DNA of 64,000 bases from Novosphingobium sp. (lineage in GTDB: Bacteria; Pseudomonadota; Alphaproteobacteria; Sphingomonadales; Sphingomonadaceae). Positions 14,281 through 23,976 of the stretch are shown in pieces (position 1 is the stretch's first letter; each line of letters opens with the position of its first letter). The DNA lies in NCBI GenBank assembly GCA_024236175.1, contig JACKKY010000007.1:1-64000 (forward strand). Direction: 5' to 3'. The notes beneath the pieces are model-generated. The model saw only the letters and a program-made list of their open reading frames with translations, had not been told where the DNA came from and did no database searches. Made by a program: the position numbers and the translations under genes.

Positions 14281-16317
14281 TCAGCGTCTTGTGAGTTCCA
14301 GCAACGTGTCGGCGGTCAGCACTTGCGGCAGCTGCTGCGGCGCGCCGCCTGGCGGATACCAGATGTACAGAGGAACGCCCGCGGCCCCCTGCGCTGTCAG
14401 GTAGCGGGTGATCGCGGGATCGCGCCGGGTCCAGTCGCCGCGCAATGCGATAACGCCGGCGCGTGCGAAGGCGTCGCGCACTTCGACCCGCTCGATCGCG
14501 ACCTGCTCGTTGACCTTGCAGGTGATGCACCAGTCCGCGGTGAACCAGGCGAACACCGGTTTTCCGGATTTGTGGGCTTCGGCAAGCGCCGCCTCGCTGA
14601 ACGGAGTATAGGGCAGAATGCTTTCGCCGCTTGCTGCCGGACTGGAAATGCTGCGCGGGACGAGGATGGCGGCGGTCAGTCCGAGAGCGACCGCCCCAAG
14701 CACGACCTGACGTGCGACGGGACGACCCGCGCGCTGACGCCGGCCGACCCAGACCAGGAGCGCGATCAGCGCTATCGTCAGCAGGCCGCAGAGGATTGCA
14801 AAGCCTGTGCCGCCCAACCGGCTTGTCAGCCACAGCAGCGCCAGGGCCGTCAGCCCCATCGGCAATGCCATCCACAGGCGGAAACGCTGCATCCAGGCAC
14901 CCGGCCGTGGCAGGCGCTTCCTGAGCGAAGGAAGGAAGGCGATTGCGAGAAACGGCAGGGCGATGCCGAGGCCGAGCGCCGCGAAAAGGGCAAGAGCAGG
15001 AAGTATTGGCAGAAGGAGGGCAGCACCCATGGCTGCGGCCATGAACGGGCCGGTGCACGGGGTCGCGACGAATGCGGCAAGCAGGCCGGTCGCAAATGCG
15101 CCTTGCGGGCTTCCCTCGCTGGCGAAACCGGGCACGGCGAATTCGAACAGCCCCATGAAATTGGCGGTAATGGCTGTCGCCAGCAGCAGCAGCGCGGCGA
15201 CGACCCCCGGCTCCTGAAGCTGGAAGGCCCAGCCCACTTCCTCGCCTGCGGCTCTCAGCGCCAGCAGCAAGACGCCCAGCCCGGTGCAGGCCAGGACCAC
15301 ACCGGAGCTATAGGCAAGACCCTCGGCGCGCGCCTGCGCCTCGCTCTCACCGGCGCGGGCAAGGCTCAAGGCCTTGAGGCTGAGGATCGGGAACACGCAG
15401 GGCATGATGTTGAGCAACAGTCCGCCGACCAATGCCCCCAGCAACAGCAAGGGAAGGCTCGGAGGGGAGGGCGCGCCGGCAAACGACAGAGGCTCGCCTC
15501 CAGCCGGGACCGTTCCCTCCATGGCCCGGATGACAATGCCACCGTCGGCGTCGTTGAGCCTCAGGACGCCATCGATCTCCTCAGGCACGCGGGCGGTTCC
15601 GCCCGCACGCTGCAACTCGACGATGAGCAGGTCGCCCTTCCGGCTGAAAACCTGGCGCGCGGCGTAGGCGACCACCCGGTCCTGGGAAGCGAAGAAATGC
15701 GGATTATGCAAATCCATGCTGGCCGGCAGCGGGATGCCGAGGCGCAGTGTCGAGCCGTCGATGGCGAAATGGGCCTTTGAGTCGATCGGGGCCGGCAGTT
15801 TCGACCGCCACTCGTCGAATCGCGGGTCGAGTGCGGAACGCGGGCCGACCGTGATCGTGGTCTGAAGCCTGGCCTGTTCGGGAACGCAGATTTCGTCGGT
15901 ACAGGCGAGCCACTGCGCATCGACGGCGATCGGCAACCTGGTCCCGGCTTGTGTCTCCGTCGGCAATGTCAGCGGGACTAGGACCGCAAAATCGCTTTCG
16001 TAGACATGGTTCATCAGCCCGGAGATCAGCAAGGTGTGCGGCACCGGGTAGAGCGGCTCGCCCGCTTTCGCGCCTTCGGGCAGGGACCATTCGAGGGCCA
16101 TGCCGAGCCCGGCGTCCCCCGGATTGAGCCAATAACCGTGCCAGCCCGGTTCCGGGCGCATGTGAATTGCGAGTGTTACGCTCTCGCCTGCAGGCGCCGC
16201 TGACTCGCTCATCAGTTCGGCGGCGATGTGGGTTGGTTCGGCTCGTGCCGGGTTTGTCAGAGCGACAATGACAAGGCACTGCCACAGCACCGCAACAAGC
16301 AGGCGATAGCAGCACAT
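14281..16317 (-). CDS. DsbD/ScsB-like protein-disulfide reductase
   Basis: The 678-residue inner-membrane protein has a signal peptide (CCYRLLVAVLWQCLVIVAL), a periplasmic N-terminal domain with CTDEIC, an eight-helix membrane domain with paired cysteines in NIMPCVFP and ATPCTGPF, and a C-terminal thioredoxin-like domain with WCITCK. It moves reducing power from cytoplasmic thioredoxin to periplasmic proteins. The layout is that of the ScsB branch rather than short CcdA. I use the ATG at 16317 with GGGAG upstream. It diverges from the phosphatase gene. Confidence 0.9.
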   Translation of the reverse strand: MCCYRLLVAVLWQCLVIVALTNPARAEPTHIAAELMSESAAPAGESVTLAIHMRPEPGWHGYWLNPGDAGLGMALEWSLPEGAKAGEPLYPVPHTLLISGLMNHVYESDFAVLVPLTLPTETQAGTRLPIAVDAQWLACTDEICVPEQARLQTTITVGPRSALDPRFDEWRSKLPAPIDSKAHFAIDGSTLRLGIPLPASMDLHNPHFFASQDRVVAYAARQVFSRKGDLLIVELQRAGGTARVPEEIDGVLRLNDADGGIVIRAMEGTVPAGGEPLSFAGAPSPPSLPLLLLGALVGGLLLNIMPCVFPILSLKALSLARAGESEAQARAEGLAYSSGVVLACTGLGVLLLALRAAGEEVGWAFQLQEPGVVAALLLLATAITANFMGLFEFAVPGFASEGSPQGAFATGLLAAFVATPCTGPFMAAAMGAALLLPILPALALFAALGLGIALPFLAIAFLPSLRKRLPRPGAWMQRFRLWMALPMGLTALALLWLTSRLGGTGFAILCGLLTIALIALLVWVGRRQRAGRPVARQVVLGAVALGLTAAILVPRSISSPAASGESILPYTPFSEAALAEAHKSGKPVFAWFTADWCITCKVNEQVAIERVEVRDAFARAGVIALRGDWTRRDPAITRYLTAQGAAGVPLYIWYPPGGAPQQLPQVLTADTLLELTRR

Positions 16318-16418
16318 TTCCACGCAGCTCCCGGGTTCCGGTGACGAGGCCTTGCGCATTGGGCGCGGGGCGGTCATCTGGCTCTGCCGTTTTCACGGCC
16401 AATTTTCAAGGAATGCCA

Positions 16419-18089
16419 ATGCGCGCAAAATGTCCGATCACCGCTTTCGCAGCCGCCATGACGCTGGCGGCCGCCGCTCCTGTTTGTGCCGAGGAGACCG
16501 AACCGGCCGCTGCACCAGAAGCCGCCGAAGCCGGTCCGAGCCTTGTGCTTGCGATCTCGGTAGACCAGTTCTCCGCGGACCTGTTCGCCCAGTACCGGCG
16601 CAACTTCACCGATGGGCTTGCCCGCCTCCAGCAAGGCGCAGTCTTTCCGTCCGGATATCAGGCGCATGCGGCGACCGAGACGTGCCCCGGTCATTCGACG
16701 TTGATGACCGGCGTACATCCGGCGCGCAGCGGGATCGTTGCCAATCACTGGTTCGATCCCGAGATCGCGAGAGAAGACAAGAGCGTCTATTGTGCCGAGG
16801 ACGAAACCGATCCGGCGAGCAATTCGCACGACCCGGTGGTATCGGCAGCCCATCTCAAGGTGCCGACTCTGGGCGACAGGATGAAGGCCGAGAATCCCAA
16901 GAGCCGGAACGTTTCGGTATCCGGCAAGGATCGGGCAGCCATCATGATGGGCGGGCACGATCTGGACGCCGTCTACTGGTGGAAAGGCAGCGGGTTCACC
17001 AGCCTTGCCGGACGCAAGCTCTCCCCTGCGGCGCAGGCCCAGAATCGCGAAGTGGCGCAACTGATCGAAACCGGCGCGGGGACGCTCGAAGTGCCGGAGT
17101 GGTGTGCGCCGCGCGATCGCGCCGTTCCGGTGGGGGACTTCACTATCGGCACCGGACGTTTTTCGCTGCCTGCAGATACGCCCAATGCATTCCGGATTTC
17201 GCCGCGTTTCGATGCGGCGACCGTCGATCTCGCAGTGCGGCTGATCGATGAGCAGAAGCTCGGCCGCGACACCGTACCCGACGTCCTGTCGGTCAGCCTT
17301 TCCGCGACGGATTACATCGGCCATGCATACGGTCACGAGGGCGTCGAGATGTGCATCCAGATGGCCCAGCTCGACAAATCCGTTGGACGCCTGTTTGCCG
17401 AACTCGACAAGCGCGGGATCGACTACGTCGCCGTGCTCACCGCCGATCACGGCGGGATCGATGCTCCCGAGCGGCTCGAGGAACAGGGCTATCCGCAGGC
17501 GGGCAGGGCGGGTGCCGACCTGTCGACCAAGGCTCTCGGCGAGGAGATCACGCGTCGCACCGGGATAGCGGCGCCGACCGGTCCCCTGCTGCTGGGCGGG
17601 GGCGGCTCCGGCGATCTTTACATCTCCGCAGGTCTGAGCCCTGCTGACAAGGCGCGGGTGTCCGCGGAACTGGTGAGCTTGCTCGAAGCTCATCCACAGG
17701 TCGCGGCCGTGTTCCCTTCCGGGGAACTCGCCGAAGCGCCTCTCCCTTCCGGCTCGCCGCAGGAATGGAGCCTGAGAGACCGGGCAAGGGCGAATTTCGA
17801 CCCGGAGCGCTCGGGCGATCTCACAGTCCTGCTCAAGCGCGGGATCGTGCCGGTCGATCCCGGCAGGGGCTATGTTTCGACGCACGGCAGCCCGTGGGAC
17901 TATGACCGGCGCGTGCCGATGCTCTTCTGGCGGAAAGGGCTGGCGGGACTCGAACAGCCTGCCCCGGTCGAAACGATCGACATCGCGCCCACGCTGGCTG
18001 CATTGGTCGGCCTTGAAGTTCCCGAGGAAGAGTTCGACGGTCGCTGCCTCGACATTGACGGCGGCGCTGCCAATATATGCAGGCAATGA
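16419..18089 (+). CDS. Alkaline phosphatase family phosphomonoesterase (PafA/SPAP-like)
   Basis: The 556-residue protein has a signal peptide ending near AAPVCAEE and the phosphatase core: DQFSADLFAQY near the start, then TETCPGHST with the Thr nucleophile at about residue 88, and the metal-binding TADHGG block later (HGHxG-like TDYIGHAYG). This layout matches the Thr-type, zinc-dependent phosphatases of sphingomonads, active in the periplasm. AAGGA lies 6 nt before the chosen ATG; ATGs at 16341 and 16413 are alternatives. It overlaps the next gene by 4 nt (ATGA), so the two are cotranscribed. Confidence 0.9.
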   Translation: MRAKCPITAFAAAMTLAAAAPVCAEETEPAAAPEAAEAGPSLVLAISVDQFSADLFAQYRRNFTDGLARLQQGAVFPSGYQAHAATETCPGHSTLMTGVHPARSGIVANHWFDPEIAREDKSVYCAEDETDPASNSHDPVVSAAHLKVPTLGDRMKAENPKSRNVSVSGKDRAAIMMGGHDLDAVYWWKGSGFTSLAGRKLSPAAQAQNREVAQLIETGAGTLEVPEWCAPRDRAVPVGDFTIGTGRFSLPADTPNAFRISPRFDAATVDLAVRLIDEQKLGRDTVPDVLSVSLSATDYIGHAYGHEGVEMCIQMAQLDKSVGRLFAELDKRGIDYVAVLTADHGGIDAPERLEEQGYPQAGRAGADLSTKALGEEITRRTGIAAPTGPLLLGGGGSGDLYISAGLSPADKARVSAELVSLLEAHPQVAAVFPSGELAEAPLPSGSPQEWSLRDRARANFDPERSGDLTVLLKRGIVPVDPGRGYVSTHGSPWDYDRRVPMLFWRKGLAGLEQPAPVETIDIAPTLAALVGLEVPEEEFDGRCLDIDGGAANICRQ

Positions 18090-19315
18090 ACGCACCGTCT
18101 GACAGCGACTATCGCGATCTGGTGATTCTCGGCGGCGGGCTCGTCGGCATGACGCTGGCGCTTGCTGCTGCGCGTGCGGGTATTTCCAGCCACGTCATAG
18201 ACAAGGCCGATCCCGACCAGCTCACTGCCGAGGGCGCGGACGGTCGCGCGTCGGCGATCTCCACCGCGAGCTGGAATCTGTTCCGGAACATCGGACTGGG
18301 CGACCGCCTTGAAACGCTGGGCTGTCCGATCGATGCCATCGCCGTAACAGACGGCATGAAGCCCGGGCGACTGGATTTCCGGCCCGGGCCCGACGAGGGG
18401 TCGCTGGGCCGCATGTTCGCCAACAGGGACGTGCGCCTGGCCTTGTTCGATGCGGCGCGGGCTGAACCTGCGATCGCCTGGCATACCAAGGCCGAAGCGG
18501 TGAAGCGCGAACGCGGCGCTTTCGGCGTTTCGGTCACGCTCGACGATGGCCGGGTGATGACCGGAAGCCTGCTGGTCGCGGCGGAAGGTCGGCAATCGCC
18601 GACGCGGGAGGAAGCCGGCTTCGCACTGGCCCGCTGGGAATACCGCCATTGTGCCGTGGTGACTGCGCTCTTCCACGAAAAGCCGCATGAGAACGTGGCC
18701 TGGGAGATCTTTTATCCGGCTGGTCCCTTCGCCCTGCTGCCGTTGCTCGATGCGCCGGACGGACGCCACCGCAGCGCGCTGGTGTGGACCGTTGATGCCG
18801 GTGACGCGAAAGGCGTGACCGGCATGAGCGAAAAGGCGTTCCTGCATGAGGTTTTCAAGAACATGGACGGGATGTTCGGTGCCATCGAACTGGCCGCGCC
18901 GCGCATGTCCTATCCGCTCAACTTCCACCATGCCGGTAGGATCATCGGTGATCGCCTGGCTCTTGTCGGAGACGCTGCCCACGGCATGCATCCGATCGCG
19001 GGCCAGGGTCTGAACCTCGGACTGCGCGATGTGGGGGCACTGGTCGAAGTGCTCTCCGATGGTATGCGCCTCGGTCTCGAACCCGGCGATGCGCAGTTGC
19101 TGGCCCGCTACGAGAAATGGCGCAGCCTCGACAATTTCTCGGTCATGTCTGTGACGGACGGCATCACCCGGCTGTTCGGCATTCCCGGGCGCCTGCCGAG
19201 CGCAATTCGCCGCTTCGGACTAGGCGCGGTCCAGCGCCTGCCTGCTCTCAAGGGGTTTTTCATGGACGAGGCGCGCGGGATGAGCGGGCATCTGCCCGCG
19301 CTCCTGAAAGCCTAG
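18086..19315 (+). CDS. UbiH/COQ6-family FAD-dependent hydroxylase
   Basis: The 409-residue flavoprotein has the Rossmann start ILGGGLVGMTLALA, the NAD(P)H/FAD motif region, and the family's second FAD motif VGDAAHGMHPIAGQGLNLGLRD. These features define the ubiquinone-ring hydroxylases, which act at the inner membrane in coenzyme Q synthesis; which ring position is used cannot be told. The start ATG overlaps the stop of the phosphatase, an unusual partner for a ubi gene. It converges on hemD with 8 nt between. Confidence 0.88.
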   Translation: MNAPSDSDYRDLVILGGGLVGMTLALAAARAGISSHVIDKADPDQLTAEGADGRASAISTASWNLFRNIGLGDRLETLGCPIDAIAVTDGMKPGRLDFRPGPDEGSLGRMFANRDVRLALFDAARAEPAIAWHTKAEAVKRERGAFGVSVTLDDGRVMTGSLLVAAEGRQSPTREEAGFALARWEYRHCAVVTALFHEKPHENVAWEIFYPAGPFALLPLLDAPDGRHRSALVWTVDAGDAKGVTGMSEKAFLHEVFKNMDGMFGAIELAAPRMSYPLNFHHAGRIIGDRLALVGDAAHGMHPIAGQGLNLGLRDVGALVEVLSDGMRLGLEPGDAQLLARYEKWRSLDNFSVMSVTDGITRLFGIPGRLPSAIRRFGLGAVQRLPALKGFFMDEARGMSGHLPALLKA

Positions 19316-19323
19316 GTAGCGCC

Positions 19324-20967
19324 TCAATCTTGCGGTTTGACGGTGTCCGCAGGCTGGGCAAGCGGGCTGGGCTGGTCCACTTTCCTGCCCTCGGCATCCT
19401 GTAGCCGCCTTGGTTCGAGCATAGCGGTCGTTTCGATCAGGTCGAGCGCACGCTGCACGGCTGCATAGCGGCGGGCGTCGGCTATCCAGTCTTCCGCAGC
19501 TTCCGCGCCCGGCAATCGCTCGATCTGTTCGATCGTATCGTCGATCTTGCCGGCGGTGAGCATCAGCTTGGCTCGGTCTATCCGGTCTTCCGGCCTCATG
19601 GTTGGCGAGGAGCTGCGGCGAACTTCGAAGAGGCTGGAAAACTCGTGCTTCACCCAGCTCCAGGTACTCTGGTTGTTCGGGGTGCCCGACAGGTCGGGAG
19701 CAAGGGCGTCCAGCCGGCTGCCGAGCTCGTCCAGCGTCACGGGATCCTTGGCAAAATCGACAATCGTGCCGACAGCGAGGGGTTGGGCGTCTGCGAAACG
19801 CAGTTTCAGCTGATCCTCGAGATAGCCCAGATTTCCCCCCTTGTCGGTGACGCGTCGTGCCGCGAAGGCGATAAGAAGCCCTTCGGCGCGCGCCGCATTG
19901 CCCGATGCCGCGTTGGCCTCGAGATTGAGCCGCGAGAGCCTGTCTTCCAGCAGTGCAAGACGGGTCTCGACCGCGCCCAGGTTGTCGAGCGATGCCGATT
20001 TGCCGTCCTCGCCCGAGGCAGCGCCGGCTTCTTTCGGTTCTGCATCGCCGGCAAGCTGGGGAATAACGCCTTCTCCGCCGGCCTTCCCGGCTTGCGCGAA
20101 ATCGATGTCGCCGCGCCAGTCGAGCCAGCCGGCCACGCCTGCACCCAGCACGAAGGCAAGGATTGCGACCACCAGGATGACCCGCCCCATTCGGGGGCGC
20201 GGCGCAGCCGTCAGCGGCTGGTTTGGCTGTTCGTCCTGCATCGGGGTCAGTTCTGAACTCTTGTCGTCGGTTTGTCGGGACCCGGGACGCTCTTGGCACA
20301 TCTGCTCTGCCAAGGCCAGCAAGGCCTTGTCTTCGGGCTTTTCCGACGTTGCGAGCGCAGCCCAGCCCGAGCCCGCCGCCTCCGCCACACGCGGTGCCAA
20401 TGCGGCGAGGCTTATCCACGAACGGTCTATCCCGTGTTCGTCGCATTGTTGCGCGAAATGCCTTGCCGCTTCGGCAGAATGGAGAAGGACGAGCGCAGGA
20501 TCATGCAGTGCTTCGACCAGTCGGGGCGGCATCGGACGTGGTTCGCTGGCATAGACGATGCGCTCGATGATCGTGACGCCGTCCGGCGCGGCCAGCTCGA
20601 CGCGGGTCTGCCCGGCAAGGCGCAGCAGTTTGCGGTGCCTGGCCTGGACAAGGCCCAGCACCGCCTGCAGCCCGCCTTCCCCGGAGGCAACCACGTCCAG
20701 TTCCGCCGCCCGGGCCGCCTCGGCAGTGGTCTCGCCGACTGTGTAGGTCGGTTTGCCGCGGAAGGCGGACAGCGCGGCTCCGGCGTGACGCAGGGCGTTG
20801 GCGCTGCCGATCAGAAGCGCATCGATCTCGTCGGGATCGGGCGCTTCCCAGGCCAGCGGCCTCACTTCGAAGAGGGGAAATCCGTGGACTTCCAGGTCCA
20901 TGTCGCTGGCGGCAGCGACGGTTGCGTCGCAGCCCGGCTGGGGGCGGATGACGATAACGGGAATCAC
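19324..20967 (-). CDS. hemD: Uroporphyrinogen-III synthase fused to a HemX-like membrane domain
   Basis: Residues 1 to about 225 are HemD, which closes hydroxymethylbilane to uroporphyrinogen III: the start VIVIRPQPG, LLIGSANALRHAG and the YTVGETT block are typical. From 260 a membrane segment (GRVILVVAILAFVLGAGVAGW) leads into a periplasmic part with coiled-coil and mitofilin/HemX-like features (ETRLALLEDRLSRLNLEANAA, later DAIEQIERLPG-like helices). No stop separates them, so one 547-residue protein is predicted. The ATG at residue 243 could also start a separate HemX-like product. The GTG start overlaps the hemC stop by 4 nt. Confidence 0.85.
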   Translation of the reverse strand: MIPVIVIRPQPGCDATVAAASDMDLEVHGFPLFEVRPLAWEAPDPDEIDALLIGSANALRHAGAALSAFRGKPTYTVGETTAEAARAAELDVVASGEGGLQAVLGLVQARHRKLLRLAGQTRVELAAPDGVTIIERIVYASEPRPMPPRLVEALHDPALVLLHSAEAARHFAQQCDEHGIDRSWISLAALAPRVAEAAGSGWAALATSEKPEDKALLALAEQMCQERPGSRQTDDKSSELTPMQDEQPNQPLTAAPRPRMGRVILVVAILAFVLGAGVAGWLDWRGDIDFAQAGKAGGEGVIPQLAGDAEPKEAGAASGEDGKSASLDNLGAVETRLALLEDRLSRLNLEANAASGNAARAEGLLIAFAARRVTDKGGNLGYLEDQLKLRFADAQPLAVGTIVDFAKDPVTLDELGSRLDALAPDLSGTPNNQSTWSWVKHEFSSLFEVRRSSSPTMRPEDRIDRAKLMLTAGKIDDTIEQIERLPGAEAAEDWIADARRYAAVQRALDLIETTAMLEPRRLQDAEGRKVDQPSPLAQPADTVKPQD

Positions 20968-21902
20968 GCGTCGTTCCGCTGCGGACCGCCGAAATGCCGG
21001 GCTATGGTTGGTACGGCACGAGACAGAAGTTCGTCGGCCAGCTTCAATGGCCCGTCGGAGTCATCCGCCGCAAACCGCGCCTCGCCGTCCAGGCGCTCGG
21101 CTCCGTCCGGACTGAACAGCACGGCGCGCAAATGAAGCTCGCTCCCTTCCTGTGTGGTGAGAGCGGCAATGGCACTGTGGCAATTGCCGCCCAGTCCGGC
21201 GAGTAATGCGCGCTCTGCCGTCACCGCGCTGCGGCTGCGGGAATCGTCGATTGCAGCCAGCAGGTCCTGCATCCTGCCGTCATCTGCCCGGCATTCGATG
21301 GCGATTGCTCCTTGCCCGGGAGCGGGAAGCCATTGTTCCGCCGCAAGCGGATGGCCCGTGTCGCTCTGGCCAAGCCGGTTGAGGCCGGCTGCGGCAAGGA
21401 ATGTTGCGTCCGCCTCGCCAGCGGCAAGTTTGGCGAGCCGGGTCGCCACGTTGCCTCGGAAGGGAACTACCGAACAGTCCGGCCTGGCATGAAGCAGCTG
21501 CGCCGCGCGTCGCGGCGCGCTGGTCCCCACACGCGCGCCCGGCGGCAGGGCGGAAATGCTCGCAGCGCCGACCAGCACATCACGCACGTCTTCGCGCGGC
21601 AGCACGGCGGCGATTGCTATTTCGGGAGGCCGGATCGTTTCGACATCCTTCGCGGAGTGGACTGCGAAATCGATCTCGCCCTCCAGCAGCCAGCTATCGA
21701 GTTCCTTGGTCCAAAGCGCTTTTCCGCCGATCTCGGCGAGCGGCCGGTCCTGGATCCGGTCGCCGCTTGCGGTCACATCGACCAGCTCGATATCGGACTC
21801 GTCGAAGCCATGGGCCGCCACGAGCCTCGCGCGGGCCTCACGGGCCTGGGCCATCGCGAGCGGCGATCGGCGGGTGCCGAGCTTGAGGGGAAGGTTGGGC
21901 AT
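20964..21902 (-). CDS. hemC: Porphobilinogen deaminase (hydroxymethylbilane synthase)
   Basis: The 312-residue enzyme joins four porphobilinogens into hydroxymethylbilane. The N-terminus KLGTRRSPLAMAQA, the catalytic area DRIQDRPLAEIGGKALWTKELD and HSAKDV, and VGTSAPRRAAQL are all canonical. The cofactor-carrying cysteine sits in GGNCHSAIAAL, where many relatives have GGC. It is the first gene of a hemC-hemD operon with a GTGA overlap and diverges from tsaD; 44 bp separate the two starts, so their promoters must be compact or overlapping. Confidence 0.95.
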   Translation of the reverse strand: MPNLPLKLGTRRSPLAMAQAREARARLVAAHGFDESDIELVDVTASGDRIQDRPLAEIGGKALWTKELDSWLLEGEIDFAVHSAKDVETIRPPEIAIAAVLPREDVRDVLVGAASISALPPGARVGTSAPRRAAQLLHARPDCSVVPFRGNVATRLAKLAAGEADATFLAAAGLNRLGQSDTGHPLAAEQWLPAPGQGAIAIECRADDGRMQDLLAAIDDSRSRSAVTAERALLAGLGGNCHSAIAALTTQEGSELHLRAVLFSPDGAERLDGEARFAADDSDGPLKLADELLSRAVPTIARHFGGPQRNDA

Positions 21903-21946
21903 CGCGGCTTGTGCTACTCGCCATTGCGGTTAAGGAAAAGACTGGG

Positions 21947-22981
21947 ATGGAGACTGTTCTCGGGATTGAATCGTCCTGCGACGAAACTGCAGCGGCGCTG
22001 GTCACCGGCGACCGCACCATTCTCGCGCAACGTATCGCCTCGCAGGATGACGCGCATCGGCCCTACGGCGGCATCGTTCCGGAGATCGCCGCGCGTGCCC
22101 ATGCCGAAAGGCTGGCCCCGCTGATCGAAGAAGTCCTGGCCGAGGCAGACATGGCTCTGGGCGATGTCGACGCGATTGCGGCGACCGCCGGGCCGGGCCT
22201 GATCGGCGGCGTGATGGTCGGCCTGGTGACGGCAAAAGCGTTGGCCATGGCCAGCGACAAACCCCTGATCGCGATCAATCATCTCGAAGGCCATGCGCTG
22301 TCTCCGCGCCTGGCCGACCCCACGCTGGACTTCCCCTATCTCCTGCTGCTTGTGTCCGGAGGCCATTGCCAGCTCCTGCTCGTCGAGCAAGTCGGGCGGT
22401 ATCGTCGGCTCGCCACGACGATCGACGATGCGCTGGGCGAAGCTTTCGACAAGACGGCCAAGATGCTCGGCCTCGGTTACCCCGGAGGGCCGGCGGTCGA
22501 ACGCCTGGCCGCGACGGGTGATGCGGATGCGGTGACGCTGCCGCGTCCGCTGATGGGCAGTGCCGAGCCCCATTTCTCCTTTGCGGGCCTGAAAAGCGCC
22601 GTGCTCCGAGCGAAACAATCCGGCCGGCACAGGGACGCCGACATTGCCGCCGCGTTCCAGCAGGCCGCGATCGACTGCGTGATCGACCGTACGAAACGGG
22701 CGATCGACGTTGTAGACGATGTCAGCGCACTGGTGGTTGCGGGCGGTGTCGCCGCGAACGCCTCGGTGCGTTCGGCGCTCGAGGAATTGGCAGGTGCCCA
22801 TGGACTTCGCTTTGTCGCCCCCCCGCTCTCGCTGTGCACCGACAACGCGGCGATGATCGCCTGGGCGGGGCTGGAGCGGCTGGCAACGGGCCAGAACGAC
22901 CCGCTCGATTTCGCGGCGCGGCCACGCTGGCCGCTGGACCCGGATGCGGAGCCGGTTCGCGGCGCGGGAGTGAAGGCGTGA
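21947..22981 (+). CDS. tsaD: tRNA N6-threonylcarbamoyladenosine transferase TsaD
   Basis: The 344-residue protein has the metal and nucleotide motifs of TsaD: IESSCDETAAAL at the start, NHLEGHALSP, LVSGGHCQLLL and the DDALGEAFDKTAKMLGL loop. It transfers the threonylcarbamoyl group to A37 of ANN-reading tRNAs with TsaB and TsaE, which are not in the window. The ATG at 21947 begins the homology and has AAGGA upstream. Its stop overlaps the gpsA GTG (GTGA), and divergence from hemC is the usual alphaproteobacterial order. Confidence 0.96.
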   Translation: METVLGIESSCDETAAALVTGDRTILAQRIASQDDAHRPYGGIVPEIAARAHAERLAPLIEEVLAEADMALGDVDAIAATAGPGLIGGVMVGLVTAKALAMASDKPLIAINHLEGHALSPRLADPTLDFPYLLLLVSGGHCQLLLVEQVGRYRRLATTIDDALGEAFDKTAKMLGLGYPGGPAVERLAATGDADAVTLPRPLMGSAEPHFSFAGLKSAVLRAKQSGRHRDADIAAAFQQAAIDCVIDRTKRAIDVVDDVSALVVAGGVAANASVRSALEELAGAHGLRFVAPPLSLCTDNAAMIAWAGLERLATGQNDPLDFAARPRWPLDPDAEPVRGAGVKA

Positions 22982-23976
22982 GCGCGCCGGTAGGTGTCAT
23001 CGGCGCGGGTGCCTGGGGTACGGCGCTGGCGCAGATGCTGGCAAGCGACGGCAGCGAGGTGCTGATCTGGGCGCGCGAGCCGGAGCTGGTCGAGGAGATC
23101 AATACCAGCCGGACCAACAGCCTTTTCCTGCCCAGTGCACAGCTGTTCGACACGATCGAGGCGACCAGCGAACTGGCCGATCTTGCCCGGTTGCCGGCGC
23201 TGCTGGCCGTCGTGCCCGCGCAGTTTCTGGCATCGGTCCTGTCCGAACTGCCGGACACTGCCCGCGATCTCGTGCTTTGCGCCAAGGGCATCGAGGCCAG
23301 TACCGGCCGGATGACGCATGAAATGGCGCGGGATGCTGCGCCTTCGGCCGAACTTGCCGTGCTTTCCGGCCCGACCTTCGCGCATGAGGTGGCCGCCGGC
23401 CTTCCAACTGCGGTCACGCTGGCCTGTTCCGGCGGCGGCGAGCAATGGCGGCGCATTTCGCCGCTGATCGCGCGGCCCAGCCTGCGCCCCTATTTTTCCG
23501 ACGATGTCGTCGGTGCGGAGATCGGCGGCGCGGTCAAGAATGTGCTGGCGATCGCCTGCGGCGTCGTCGAGGGACTGGCTCTCGGGCAGAATGCCCGGGC
23601 GGCATTGATCGCACGTGGCTATGCGGAAATGCTGCGGTTCGGACAGGCGAAGGGCGCCCGCGCCGAAACGCTTGCCGGGCTTTGCGGTCTCGGTGACCTG
23701 GTGCTGACCTGCTCCTCGACATCGAGCCGCAACTTTTCGCTGGGCCTTGCCCTGGGTGAAGGGCGCAGCGTTGCGCAAGCGTTGTCGGGCAAGAACAGCG
23801 TTGCCGAAGGTGCGCATACCGCTCCGGTTCTGGCAGACCTCGCCCTGCGCGAGGGTGTCGACATGCCGATCGTCGAAGCAGTGTGCCGCCTGCTTGCCGG
23901 TGAGGCCCCCGCACGCGCCATCGTTTCGGAACTCCTGTCGCGGCCGCTGAAAGCCGAACAGGAGGCAGGCGCTTGA
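22978..23976 (+). CDS. gpsA: Glycerol-3-phosphate dehydrogenase [NAD(P)+]
   Basis: The 332-residue enzyme makes sn-glycerol 3-phosphate for phospholipids in the cytoplasm. It shows the NAD motif GAGAWGTALAQ, the GPTFAHEVAAGLPTAV segment, the catalytic lysine region GGAVKNVLAIACG and GLCGLGDLVLTCSS. The GTG start overlaps the tsaD stop by 4 nt and its own stop overlaps the TTG of the flippase gene by 4 nt, so all three are translationally linked. Confidence 0.96.
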   Translation: MSAPVGVIGAGAWGTALAQMLASDGSEVLIWAREPELVEEINTSRTNSLFLPSAQLFDTIEATSELADLARLPALLAVVPAQFLASVLSELPDTARDLVLCAKGIEASTGRMTHEMARDAAPSAELAVLSGPTFAHEVAAGLPTAVTLACSGGGEQWRRISPLIARPSLRPYFSDDVVGAEIGGAVKNVLAIACGVVEGLALGQNARAALIARGYAEMLRFGQAKGARAETLAGLCGLGDLVLTCSSTSSRNFSLGLALGEGRSVAQALSGKNSVAEGAHTAPVLADLALREGVDMPIVEAVCRLLAGEAPARAIVSELLSRPLKAEQEAGA

